From NCBI GenBank assembly GCA_036346255.1, contig CM070624.1, positions 13,548,626-13,612,625 of the forward strand: a DNA stretch of 64,000 nucleotides, written 5' to 3'. The stretch comes from Ampelocalamus luodianensis (taxonomy: Eukaryota > Streptophyta > Magnoliopsida > Poales > Poaceae). Each line of letters opens with the position of its first letter. Positions within the stretch are counted from its first letter, which is position 1. Below, one piece after another: positions 10,813-22,244 of the stretch. The translations under genes and the position numbers were made by a program. The notes under the pieces are model-generated. The model ran no database searches. It was not told the DNA's origin and saw nothing but the letters and a program-made list of their open reading frames with translations.

Positions 10813-13800
10813 TCAGAGAGACACCTCGAAGTTGAGGCGGGAGGTGTAGGTGGCCTTGGGCGTCCAGTTCCTGGGGATGACGTCCCGGGCCGTGAGCGTC
10901 TTCTGGGCGGACAGCGTCGTGAGCCTCACGGAGAAGGGCCCGACGAGCGGGCCCTGCACGAGGCACCACGTGCCCCCCCACACGTGCCTCATGTCCAGCC
11001 ACTGCACCGAGTTAGCCTGCACGCGGCGGCAAATCAAGTGAAGGTGTAAGCACTGGGGTTACATGTACAGAACAGAACAGTTCGAGCTAAGCGCTAGTGT
11101 AATAGGCAGCGCCTGAGGCGAGCTTTACAGCGCAGAACAGCACAAAAGCAGCATCGTCGTATGGGATCCCGGAATCTTTGGATGCCACAAGGCCGCATCC
11201 CACAATCGTGCCGCGGAGTGCAGGATGGGTGTCAGATTTAGCAACCGTGAAAGCATTAACAAGTGCAAAAGCAGTGTGTGAGAGACCAGTGCAAGTGCAC
11301 CAGTTAAAGAGCGAGTGAAAGAAGCAGCATCATTGGGCAGGCACAGGAGGTGGAATTTTGGGGTGGAAAGGTGAGTCCTTGGTGGAAGAATGGCCAGGGT
11401 TCATGTGTGTTGGCTCCTGAGTCTGTCAGCTGAATGCTTCTGCGCAATGTGCACAAAGACTGGAGTCTGGATATTTAATACATTGATTCCAAATGGGAAT
11501 CATTTGGCAAAGAGGATCAAATCTTTATGCAAAGGTTTGACTAGAGTGTGTTGACTACTCTGTGTGCTAGACAGCGCAAGAAAGCAGCAGTGCAGCACAC
11601 TTTCATGGTGCTGATTTCCTGTGACTGGTGACTGTTCCTTTTACATGCCTAAGCTTAGTTAATCTCAGCAAAGCTTAGCTACTACAGTTAACACCTTTTA
11701 GTTTAACATCTTGTAAGATGCTAAATTGATGTGAAAATGTGATTTCTAGAATTTCATGTTGATATAGAAAGGGCATGATATAGGTCTAATAACAGTGGCA
11801 AACTGGAAATGCTGCTAGTCAACAGAGACCTGAGGGTAAAAGCAAACAAGGAATTAAACAGTACTCACATGCGCCCCTCTAAAGGAAAGAGGGAATGAAG
11901 AGCTCACATGCACACATCTTCGCAAAGGGCAAGAGTTTGTGGTCCTCTTGCGCCCCACAAAGCATTTGTCCCATGTAACTATGTAAGTATGTAACCCAAA
12001 ACATGTTCCTAGCACTAAAGGCCAGTTAAAGGCAAAAAGATAACCCGATTTTCCCATTCCCCGTGTTAATGTGCTACCGGCCAGGGGAGGAAGGCAATGC
12101 AAAGAAAGTAAAGAAGCTCGTTGAGGTCTGAAGAAGGAAGAAGATTGTCAGGAAGCATTTGCTACCTGCTTTATCTGCATGGATCAATGTCGCCCTCGCC
12201 GTCCTCGAACTCAACGAGCAGCGAGAGCCAGAAGTTCGTCGAGCCCTCGTTCACGTGGAAGGCTATGTTCTTCCCACCGTACTTGCACGCCGTCCTGGTA
12301 CATACGAATACTGTACTGATCAGTTTCCCGAAGAAAAGAATCACAAAATCTCACGGTTAACTAAATCATTGATCGATATTCCTAGTCGTAATTTCAGTAC
12401 ACTCTCTTACAGTACGTATACAGCAGTGAGTTACATAGATAGGCGGGAGCTTTCTATGGCCAGGACGACTGATGAACGGAGAAGAATTGACCAGGGAATC
12501 TTGACAAGAGATTGAATGCTACAGGATAGATATATGCAGCTCTGACTGAGTTACATCACCGCAGAGGGATGTGTAACTCAGCAGCAGGCAGATCAAAGAC
12601 AGCTGGGCAGGCTGCAAGGCCATTAAACCCTGGACAATTTAATTCCTTCTGTGCTTGAAGATACTACGGGGAAAATCACGGCACTAGCAATGCTTTGACA
12701 GGGGTCCAGTGGCCATTTAACCATTTTCGTAACATCACGAGCGAGGCGGAGAGTCAGGAAGTTTTTGTCCTTGTCTCTACTAGTCAGTCTAGTCTACTTG
12801 TCCACTGCTGCATGCATGCACCAGTTGATTTAACTAGTAAGCTAACCAGAACAAGTTGTGGCAATTAGGGGTGAAAACGGATCGAATACGGAAGGATAAT
12901 GGCTCTGTCATATTTGTTTTCATATTTTTTTTCCGGACCCGGATACGAATACGAATACCCGGATACGAAGACGAATACGAATAATATCGAATACGAATAT
13001 AGAACGAATACGAATCGAAACGAATACGGTCACAGATATTTTTCGGAACATGAAAATCCCTTAAATTGTATGCCAGAAATTAACGAAAACATATAACTAA
13101 TTTATTTGATGTAAACATTCATGGATTGTTCATATTTTCAGTAACCACACATAACATTGGCACTAACAAGTTGCATTAACTAGTTCACCACAAACATAAC
13201 ACTTAGTTTACCATATTTAGCTCATAAGTCATAACTCACAAAGTCATCATGCATTCACACTTAGTTCATCACATACATAAAACTTAGTTCACACTAACAT
13301 CGATTAGACTGGATGGTTAATATATACGCAAATGATTGTAACATACCGAAGTATGTTACCAAAAATAAAATTAATAAAGTTATTATTTTATTGGATTTTC
13401 TGAGATTTAAAAGAGTTTTCCTGGTTAAGAAGGAAAAAATAATAACATAAAGTCAATTATTTAATTTCCTAATTTTTAATGTAAAAAATAAAATTTATTG
13501 AGTTTTCTAGGATTTTATTGGATTTAAAGTGGAAAAAAATATTTTAATTTATTTATTGAATTTTATGGATTTTAAAAAGGTTTTCCTATTTTCAGAAATT
13601 TAAAATAATTTATATACAAAAAATAAAAACCAACTTTAAGTTGTAATTAATTTTATTAAGTTAAAAATAATTTAAGGATTTTTTGTGATTTTTTCTAAGA
13701 TTTTTGAACTCTATTTGCTATTTTCTAAAAGACTATTTGATTTGTTGTATTTTCTGAAATTCAAAAATCAATTAAAATCTCTTTTTCTCTTTTGGGCTGA

Positions 13801-15557
13801 AATCCTCTTTTGGACCGAAATCCGGACTACATCTTATCCGGATAATCCGTATTCGTTTCCGTATCCGGCGGATAGCATCCCTACCGTATTCGTTTCCGTT
13901 TTCGACAAAAAAAAAACCCGAATTCGTTTCCGATCCGAAAATTATCCGATCTGAGGTATTTCGAATCCGTTTTCGCCCAAATCGATCGGAAACTATCCGA
14001 TCCGTTTTCATGCCTAGTGGCAATAATAATGTACTCTACTACTGAAGGCTTGAAGAAGTTGCGGCTCACCTTGTGTACACCACCGAGATCTCCTCGGTCG
14101 CGCAGTGCCGCCGGCGCGGCGACCGCCATCCTACTGAAGCGGCGCCGCTGAGGTCGAAGTGCGTGCGGCGAACGCGCACAGTCCGCCGGGCACTCGTCCG
14201 TGACGATGACCGTGACGGCGCGGCGCGAGCAGATGGTGTGGTCGAGGCACTTGACCTTGTAGCACGCGCCGCAGCCCTCGCCGTCCTTGAACAGCACCGG
14301 GCTCACCGACCCCACGCGCGCCTTCATCGGCACCACGTCCACCAGCGTCCCGTACCCGCACGCGCCGCCTGAAATGTTGATTTGCCCTTAGAATCAGCCT
14401 CAACACCACAAAATTCACGCGAAGTTGCAAAACAGTGCGCAAGTGCTGGACGTGCCATTAGCCCATGATCTGCTTAGTATAATCACAGTGTTAAGTATGG
14501 GGTTGCAGAAAAAATATTACAGACGAAACGGCCACGTCAGAGCATCAAGGTTAAGAAATCAAAGAGCAACTTGCTGTAAACGGAGCCAGTGATGGACAAA
14601 TCACAAGTGGCACTGTTCCGTTGTAGGATGAGTCAATAGAACGACAAAACTGAAGGTAACCTACTGAAAGATGTACTGCAGTGTTCCCGAGTGTAAATGA
14701 AAACAACGTACCGGACGCATCGCTGGATTAACCTGCACTGATGGCAAAATTAAAATTACCAGCAATGTCGGTGGAGCGCGTGACTGAGCCGCAGAGCGCA
14801 TTTATCATGGAGATTTCACCCATCTGGTACCGAGTTATTGGAAGACCTGACACGGTCTTCACCGGTTGCCGAGCTTTAAACCCCGTGGCACGAATCGTAA
14901 AGCGATGGCAGCGCCTCGCTGCTTGACACGTGTAGTGCTATGAACGCGGGCCCACTAAAATTCCCTGCGGATCTCATGGGTTCCCCAGAGGTCGCGCCGA
15001 AAATGTCGCAACGGGCGGAATTACTCGTTCCTCTTTTCTTTTCTTTTTTTACCAAAATCTTTTCTATCACAGAAAAAAAAGTACGACCGTCTGATTCAAA
15101 TCAAACGGCTGCGATAGCATCTAATAATCGTAATTATATTTTACAGCTAATAATCCTAATCATCAACCCAGTAAAAAAAAGATAGACAAATATGCTTGCT
15201 GTCTCCGGGTTCTGATCATGCAACGGGCAGTGCAGACTAAATAGTAAATACTGATTCCTGTGTATTGGCTCATATGGTATACTTCCAATTAAATGCAAGA
15301 CCAGTAGACTTGAGTAAGAGTAACCACTATGGAGAGCTAGCTTTCTCTACAATGGAGGTGAGTTCAGAGCGTTTACCGTCGCTGCCGTCGCCTTCGGCTT
15401 CTCCGTACCACGTCGCGGTGGCCGGCCGCCACTCCATGTCGACCGCCTTGCCCGCCGCTGCCGCCGATTTCCCGCCGTCGAACGAGAATGTGGCAGAGAT
15501 GGGGGACGCGAGCAGCAGAGCGCAGAGCAAGGAGGCAAAGGAGCGCGAGGAAGCCAT
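10813..15557 (-). CDS. EXPB: Beta-expansin (EXPB), four exons, reading frame disrupted in exons 2 and 3
   Basis: Secreted cell-wall-loosening protein. Exons, in minus order: 15557-15377, 14368-14070, 12294-12166, 11016-10813, all with GT-AG introns. Exon 1 encodes a signal peptide (MASSRSFASLLCALLLAS) and the start of the GH45-like domain, MEWRPATATWYGE. Exon 2 has GACGYG, FKDGEGCGACYKVKC and TDECP, and the HFD catalytic-like motif survives only in a shifted frame. Exon 3 has KYGGKNIAFHVNEGSTNFW. Exon 4 completes the CBM63 domain with WLDMRHVWGGTWCL and ends LNFEVSL. Against the family pattern, exon 2 (14090-14190) lacks several single G or C bases and exon 3 lacks one G near 12186, so the literal frame stops early. 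It is either a recent pseudogene or correct exons with deletion errors. The ATG at 15557 has a good context. A rice EXPB17 relationship is possible but unverified. Confidence 0.85.
12866..14016. mobile_element. Non-autonomous hAT element in expansin intron 2
   Basis: Terminal inverted repeats TAGGGGTGAAAACGGATCG (left) and TAGGCATGAAAACGGATCG (right, reverse complement) bound 1151 bp. They are flanked by a perfect 8-bp target duplication GTGGCAAT at 12858-12865 and 14017-14024, the hallmark of hAT transposition. Both subterminal regions are rich in CGAATACG/CGGATACG-type repeats, likely transposase-binding sites. The AT-rich middle encodes nothing recognisable. The element lies in the intron between exons 3 and 2 of the minus-strand expansin and avoids splice sites. 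Confidence 0.92.
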
Positions 15558-15665
15558 TGGGGATTCCTTTCCGGCTTTCCCCTCCGCCCTTTCCCTTGTA
15601 CTAGCTCTGCGGGCTGCGGCTGCTTGGACTTGGAGAGTTGGTAGGCTTCTTTTGGGGGCTCTCTC

Positions 15666-15673
15666 TTTTATGG
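15666..15673 (-). promoter_or_regulatory. Candidate TATA box of the expansin gene
   Basis: Reading the minus strand, CCATAAAA lies about 110 bp upstream of the ATG at 15557, in a C/T-rich leader context. Spacing fits a TATA box with a leader of roughly 80 nt. This is inference from position and sequence only. Confidence 0.45.
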
Positions 15674-15907
15674 CTTCGAGAAATCCCAAGCCCCATATGC
15701 TCAGAGCTCAGAGGGTCTTGGCTGGCTGACTGTCTAGCTAGCTACTCTGTACAGATGGCAACACAGGGGCTGGGGCGCTCAGCGAGTGAGACGCATCCTC
15801 TACCATTGTATAGCAATGTTACGGATGAACAATGTCATAATATTACGTACGGACAGTTAGATTAAAGATGAGAGGCTGAGATCAACCAATGTACCGTTTT
15901 CAAAATG

Positions 15908-15980
15908 CTGTAGCAAAGTACTGTAGTAAAAATACTGTATCATGAGTACTGTTTATGAATACTGTAGCAGCACTGTATCT
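15908..15980. repeat. Cluster of ACTGTA motifs upstream of expansin
   Basis: Five ACTGT(A) motifs plus one GCTGTA lie within about 75 bp at 12-16 bp spacing. They are 350-420 bp upstream of the expansin ATG. They could be regulatory, or the relic of a MITE. Confidence 0.4.
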
Positions 15981-17114
15981 CTTGATCCGGACCGTCCTTC
16001 TCAGATCCAACGGTTTAGATTGCAAATCCCTTCGGGCGAGTAGTGTTCCAGAACGGTGGCCTGATTTATAATGGAGTGTTATGAATATATGCACTGGTGT
16101 GATTATTTTAATTTCTAAAACAATAATGGATGTAACATCGGCTGCATACTCGTCATATTTTCAACTATAAACATTAGCATGATCAACTCAAATACACATA
16201 TCTCATGTATACGCTAACATAACAAAACTTAGAACAAGAACACTACTAACAAAAGTAAAGATCATCATGTGCGGATGATGAAGGAAGCCGTGAGCAGCCA
16301 CACGAACGCTTCGTAAAAACCTGATTCACCTCAACCTGTGCATTATCATGGTAGACGCTGGCTTCGGAGAATGCACGTGTGTTCTTTTTTTTGTCTGCTT
16401 CAACTAGGTAAGACCAATTTCACCTTATAAGTTGGTTTCCTTCCATACAGACTAGTAATATAGTACTAAACTTCCTAGTTTCCATCCAACATAAGTGAAT
16501 CTTTAGGATTTTTCTAGTATTTAGAAAGAATATTATTTGGACCAAACTCATAAATTCCGAGAGTAAGGGAAAGAAATGCAATGGTAAGCAGTACTGGTTA
16601 GTAACCGGTGAGTTGAGTTGTGAGGTGTGCTACACTCCTACTGCTGTGACCACTCGGGGTCTCTCCGTATGGGTACCCAGTAACCAGTGTGTTGATGGGA
16701 AGTGGAGCCCTGCTTTCCTCGTTGATTGTGATGGGCGGCCTTGACTCTTGCAAGAAGATAGACCGTCAAAAGAGGAGAATGAGTTCTTGCATTACTGCAA
16801 CGAGGGCATGGTTAAGGTAAAGCAGTAAGCAAGCATGCCCGTGCTTTTCTCTTCCCCTTTGTCCTGCCTGGCCCTCGCCCCATGTGCTGTCCGGCCTCGG
16901 TGGGTGGAGAGCGAAATCACGGAAGCGCCCGTCCCTCCCGCGCCGTTGCGTCCCGTGGTTGCGCAGACCGTTGACGTCCCGCCTCCTCCCGCCGTACTGT
17001 TGCTGGGTTCGCTTGACCGTTGCCGTTTTCTTGTTACCACGGCACGTGAGGACCAGCTCTAACGGAAACACTATTTTCTAGTAGCGACGTTCCAGGTGGC
17101 GTGATGGTGGTACG
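15981..17114. other. Intergenic, no gene seen
   Basis: AT-rich sequence, then a GC-richer stretch at 16,830-17,060 with no recognisable protein. It separates the expansin promoter from a Copia element. Confidence 0.5.
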
Positions 17115-17245
17115 TGTGATGAATATCGCTTGATTGATATGGGTACGATGGTAAGATATATATCTGTGAGATACGTGTGGTGAATATCACAAAGAACCCC
17201 TTATAACAATGGGAATAACACATATACATATATATCTCTAACACC
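17115..17245 (-). repeat. Copia 3' LTR
   Basis: The left copy of the short LTR, bounded by TG...CA in element orientation and followed internally by the polypurine tract. It shares AAGAACCCCTTATAACAATG and ACACATATACATATATATCT with the right copy. Confidence 0.85.
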
Positions 17246-17442
17246 CCCTCAAACTCATGGTGGATCAACAACACCGAGTTTGGAGAGTAGAAACTATCTT
17301 GAGCTCAGTGCGGGCCTTCGTGAAGAAATCCGCTATCCAAGCTCGGAAGGCACATCTTGAGAGCAATCACCGATCATGCACACAAGACCGCATAAAGGAA
17401 GCATCAACACCAATATGCTTGGTAAGCTCATGCTTCACGAGG

Positions 17443-19114
17443 TCACGGACAATCGATGCTAGCACTGTCTTTGTCGGACAAGAGTGGAATCGGTGTAATG
17501 TGAAACACCAAAATCCTCAAGTAACCACCGTAACCAAGTAATCTCTGCATCGAGAGCCATAGCACGTAACTCGGCCTCTGCACTCGAGCGGGACATCTGC
17601 GATGCTTTTCTTCGTCTTCGGGCAATGAGAGAACCACCAAGAAAAACACGATGCGAGAGAGATAGGCCGCGATCGGAGGGATCGGCCCAAGTAACATCCG
17701 AATAAGCTGAAGCATAATAGTGGAGTGTGGAAAGAAAAGACGGCGAGAGATAGTCCCACGAAGGTATCGCAGAACTCGAAGAAGGTGGTGTAGTGGACTG
17801 AGTGGGAGCGAATCTGATCGACTCGAATGTGGGCGGGATAAGTGATATCTGGACGAGTAATGACAAGATAGACAAGACTCCCAACAAGATGACGATAGCG
17901 AGTCGGATCGAAAGAGGCTCGCCATCGAGAGTCGGAGGTGAACATTGAGTTCCATGGGAGTCTCAACGATCTGTTGATCGATGAGAGAGGCGCGATCAAG
18001 AAGATCTGAATATACTTCTCTTGGGACATAAAGAAACCATCCGGAGTGGAAGTGACCTCAATCCCAAGGAAGTAACGAAGAGGACCAAGATCCGACATAA
18101 GAAATCGCTCACTAAGACGAGCCTTGACAAAGGCAATGTACTCGAATCATCTCCTGTAATGATCATGTCATCAACATACGTAAGAAGAAGAGTCCCACCA
18201 CGAGGCGAAGTGTGGACAAAGAGCGCGGGATCATGATCACTAGTGAAAAGCCGGCAGAGTGACCACGGAGGAAAAGCGTTCAAACTAAGCACGAGGGCTT
18301 GCTTAAGGCCATAGAGAGAACGCGAAGACGACGGACCATACCCTCGAGAGCAGAATACCCGGTGGCGGAAGCATGTAGACCTCCTCACGCAACTCGCCAT
18401 TAAGAAAGGCATTCTTGACATCAAGCCGAAAGCAGACCGATGGCGAGCAACGCGCCCTTTGCAAGAAGAGTGCGGACGGTGGTCATGTGAGCCACGGGGC
18501 AAAGTCTCGTCGTAGTCACGACCATGCTCCTGCTGGAAGCCACGAGCAACAAGACGCGCTTTATAGCGCTCAAGAGACCATCGAGCGAGTCTTGATCTTA
18601 TAGACCCACTTACACGTGATGGGGCGAGTGAGATGGAAAGGAACAAGATCCCAAGTACCATGCGCTCGAGGCGGCAATCTCCTCGGCCATAGCATACGCC
18701 ACTCGGGATGAGTAACAACATCATGATAGGAGACAGGCTCAAGAGTAGCCGCACGGAAAAGCCAAAGCAGGCGGAGGCCGAATCAATCGGCGATCGCGGA
18801 GAGCGTAGGAGGAGAAGATAACCCATCGGGGAAGATGGATCATCGGAGAAGATAGAACATCGGAGAAGATGGCTCACCGGAATATCCTCAATACGAGGTC
18901 GACGAGTGTGACGCAGTGTAGTGGGAGGAGCCGGAGGAGCCGAGCGCGCGCGACACGGCGGAGAGACCACAGGAGGAATATGTGGAGACTCGGTGGGGCG
19001 GGTGGAGAAGGGCAAGGCAGATATAGGTGTATCCGAAAGGTCAAAAGGACGAGACTCCACAGAGGAAGCCGGCCGAAGGAGAGGTAGGGCGTGGGTAGAA
19101 GGGACGAGACTCAT
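17443..19114 (-). pseudogene. Copia reverse transcriptase and RNase H region, frameshifted
   Basis: In minus order the fragments read LERYKARLVARGFQQEHGRD and SLYGLKQA, then LLTYVDDMIITGDD with the YVDD polymerase site. MSDLGPLRYFLGIEV, RYRHLVGSLVYLVITRPDI and RYLRGT follow, and RNase H sequence ends SSAEAELRAMALDAEITWLR. These are the standard Copia RT/RNase H motifs. They switch frame repeatedly through small indels, so no functional polyprotein remains. Confidence 0.85.
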
Positions 19115-20230
19115 CGAAAGTCACATCCCGAGAAATCCGCATCCGTCGACCAACAGATCCCAAAGACCGATATCCCTTGTGCTCGCATCTGTATCCCGAA
19201 AGACACACTCAACGGTGGCGATCGGTTTGGTACGTTCGGGCGAGAGAACATAGCAAACGCAACCAAACAGCGAGCGAAGACGAGTAGTCGGAAGAAGACC
19301 ACAAAGGCGCTCAACGGGGATCGCACCTCAAGAGCGAGAAGAGGGCTGGATGTTAACGAGATAGGTGGCGGTGGAAACGACCTCGGCCCAAAGTGAGGTG
19401 GAATAGGCGGCAATCATTAGGCACGAGCCGTCTCAAGGAGATGGCGATGCTTGCGCTCAGCAACACCATTCGAGCATGAGCACCGGGACGGAGAAGCGGC
19501 GAGTACCACCTCGATGAAGGAAGCTACGCAGTAACGAGAGAGGTACTCGCCAATAGTCGGCCACGAAAGACACGAATAGGGGTGGAGAATCGTGTATGGA
19601 CCATAGTGGCAAATTGTTTATAGATAGACAAGACCTCACTACGAGAAGACATGAAGTATATCCAAGTGTGGCGAGAAAAATCATCTATAAAATGATATAA
19701 TATCGATGGCCCCTTTGAAACGAAGGAGCGGACCCGCATATCCGAATGAACAAGATCAAAGGACGCTGAGACAACGACTCACTATGAGGATAAGGAAGTC
19801 TGAATCTGTTTACCTAACTTACATACGACAATCTAAAGACACATCTCTGAGACGGACCCGAAGACCACGGCGAACCATAGGCGGCGGACGAGATCCACAC
19901 AGATGACCAAGACGGTGATGCCACTTCTTTGGAAGGAGGCGGTAGGCGAGGTGACGTGGCGATAGACGGTGGCAGCGGTAGCGGCGGAAGGAAGGTGAAG
20001 CAGTCAAGCTCCCAGAGACAGCTGTGAGTCAAGGCGCCGAGGCGCCGAACCAACGAGCTCCGTGTGGCGGTCTCGAACACAACAAGAGTCGAGTCGAGAA
20101 TGACCCGACAACCAAGATCGATGTCGCCACAGAAAGAAGGCGCATGGTGAGGCGAGGAACATAAGCAATGAAGGAACATGAAAAGAGGAGTTGCTAAGAG
20201 GTCCTCGACGGAGAGAAAGAGATGTACCAT
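19115..20230 (-). pseudogene. Copia integrase region, frameshifted
   Basis: FIDDFSRHTWIYFM with following SEVLSIYKQFATMVHTRF matches the catalytic integrase core (first Asp in the IDDFSRHTW motif). Further pieces match the stretch ahead of the RT domain. Several indels break the frame. Confidence 0.75.
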
Positions 20231-21221
20231 CGCAGTAAGAACAACCGCGGGAGAATCAAGGGTGTAAGGAAAGACGAGTGGAAGAATCGGGAGTCATGTG
20301 AAGCGATGCTCCGAATCAAGAATCCACGGGGATGTACCGATGTGTAGGAGGTGGTCTCGGTGCGAAGAGTCGATGCGAGCTGCGAGAACACATCGAGGAG
20401 AACACTGGCGGCAAGCGGCGTCGAAGTCCGGCTATCTCTGCGCGATGAAAGAAATCGCTGAAGAAGTCGATGCGGCGTCGATGTAGAAGCACGATGCGAT
20501 GCTAGTAGAAGAACGGCGAGAATGATGCGGCGCTTCTTATAGCATCGGGACTCAATGGCGACCTTATTGCGGAGGAGCGGTGAGGCGACCACCGCCGGAT
20601 GGAGGGCGACCACCACCACACGTGGCGGCCGCGGAGGAGGCGGTGTCGGCGCGCGTGGAGCCGTCGGTGTAGCAGTGTGCGAGCGGCGAGCACGGAGGAG
20701 TGGTAGCGAGCCAGCACCACTCACGCGAGTCTCCTCGCACGTATCTCGGTAAGAGCCTCCGTGAGAGTGACACGAGGTGGCGTGCAAGGAGCCGGGCACG
20801 CCATTGCTCAAACTTCGGGGCGGCGAGTAAGGAACTCGTGGACCGCGAAACTCGGTCGGCCGTGCATACCAGCGGCGCAGCGACAGGCGGCACCGGTGCG
20901 GAGAGAGTCCAATCGACGCCGATGCCAGAGCTCGAGTGTAAAGCGTCAACGATAGCATCACCTTCTGCGAGAGTGCTCTGGCGGACCACGGACGGTAGAG
21001 AGCATCACCGGAGGGCTCGTGCGGCCCAGCGAAGATGAGTCCACATCCGGAAGCGGTGGGAGTCCCACAACCTCGTAAGAGAGCCGAGGCCGATATCGGC
21101 GATGAGGACAAGCAGCAGCTCGGCGTCGTCGTCGTACCACCGAGTGTAAGCGATCGAGCGATCCTTGTAAAGTCCAAAGCCTCGATGGCGAGATAGCCTC
21201 ATCATCGGCAAAGCGGCGGTC

Positions 21222-22050
21222 TCAGCAGCGACCTTGTCGGTTGTCGAAGCGGCGCAACAGCGTAAACTCGTCGGTGGTGTAGGGCAAAGCGGGCGGTGAT
21301 ATCGCGAGAGGGCGCCCGAGACGAAGACCACGCATGTGGATGCGCATGTGAGACACAAAATCGGTGTAATTAACACCATCGAATATCACCGGGCAGCGAG
21401 GAAGGGAAATAGTGCCCATTGGTAGGCGGCGCTGGACGGCGCGGCGACCAAAGCAACGAAGTCTAACAGGCGACGCTGGACGGCGCGGCGGTTAGAACGA
21501 CGTAATGAAATTTTCTCCTCTTTTTTTCTTTTGGGCGGCTTAAAACCAACCGGCACGAGGCACAGCTTTGCTCGCGAGGACCGGCGGGGAACCTAGTTCC
21601 CAAGTCTCGATGTGCGGCGGAAGAAGGAGCGCGCGGCTCCCCCCCTTCCGGCAACGGCGGCGCTTCTTCGGCGATGTAGGCACGGTCGGCACGGAGGCGG
21701 CGACGTCCGAGAGGCGGCGTCAGGAGCCAAGTCTCGTGGCGGCAAGAAGAAGGAGGCACCTGGCGCGCGGCTCCCCCGCACGGCGGCGGCCCCTTCGGCG
21801 GCGGAGTGTCGGCGGGAGTGGCGGCGTCCGATGGGCGGCGGAAGGAGGCGGCGCGGCGACACGAAGCGGCAACGTCGGGCGCGGCGGCACGGTGCGGTGG
21901 CGCGTCGGGTGGAAGCGACCGTGCCGGGCGGCGGCGGCAGGTGGATCTCGGCGGGTGACGCGTCGGGTGGAGGCGGCGGAGATGACGGCGGCGGCGGACG
22001 AAGCGGCGGCGGCCGACTCACGGAGGCGTCAAGATGGCGTCAAGGGATGA
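21222..22050 (-). pseudogene. Copia gag region, decayed
   Basis: Around 21419-21330 the minus strand reads VIFDGVNYTDFVSHMRIHMR, the conserved start of Copia gag in rice elements. Sequence toward the primer-binding site is Pro/Arg-rich and GC-rich and gives no clear protein. Downstream gag is broken. Confidence 0.65.
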
Positions 22051-22118
22051 ACTCGCACCGACGGCGGCGGCGCGGCGACAAGCGGCGACGGCAAACCCTA
22101 GGTTGGCTTTGATACCAT

Positions 22119-22244
22119 GTGATGAATATCGCTTGTATTCAATATGGGGCCAATGGGCGATATATATACAAGTACATGTGGTGAATATGCAAAGAACCCC
22201 TTATAACAATGGGGAATAACACATATACATATATATCTCTAAGA
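22119..22244 (-). repeat. Copia 5' LTR
   Basis: The right copy of the LTR, next to the Met-tRNA primer-binding site at 22105-22117. The outer end reads ...CTAAGA instead of CTAACA, so the terminal dinucleotide is mutated. Confidence 0.8.

Larger units (their letters stand above)
17115..22244 (-). mobile_element. Copia LTR retrotransposon, old, complete but decayed
   Basis: Short LTRs (about 130 bp) lie at 17115-17245 (3' LTR) and 22119-22244 (5' LTR). In element orientation they start TGTTAGAGATAT and end TCATCACA. The primer-binding site on the minus strand is TGGTATCAAAGCC at about 22117-22105, complementary to initiator Met-tRNA. A polypurine tract (complement of CCCCCTCAAACTC) abuts the 3' LTR at 17246. 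Gag, integrase, reverse transcriptase and RNase H motifs follow in Copia order. LTR differences and many frameshifts show age. I found no clear 5-bp target duplication (GTACG on the left, TGCGG on the right). Confidence 0.85.

Noticed and set aside
14041..14372. Plus-strand frames over expansin exon 2
   Set aside because: They are antisense shadows of a GC-rich exon whose minus-strand motifs and splice sites are clear.
20194..21177. 327-codon minus-strand frame
   Set aside because: Ser/Arg/Leu-rich translation without Copia motifs. It lies where gag should be in another frame and is not a separate gene.
21568..22112. Gly/Arg-rich frames on both strands
   Set aside because: Extreme GC composition produces long frames on both strands. 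Only the leader of the Copia element is supported.
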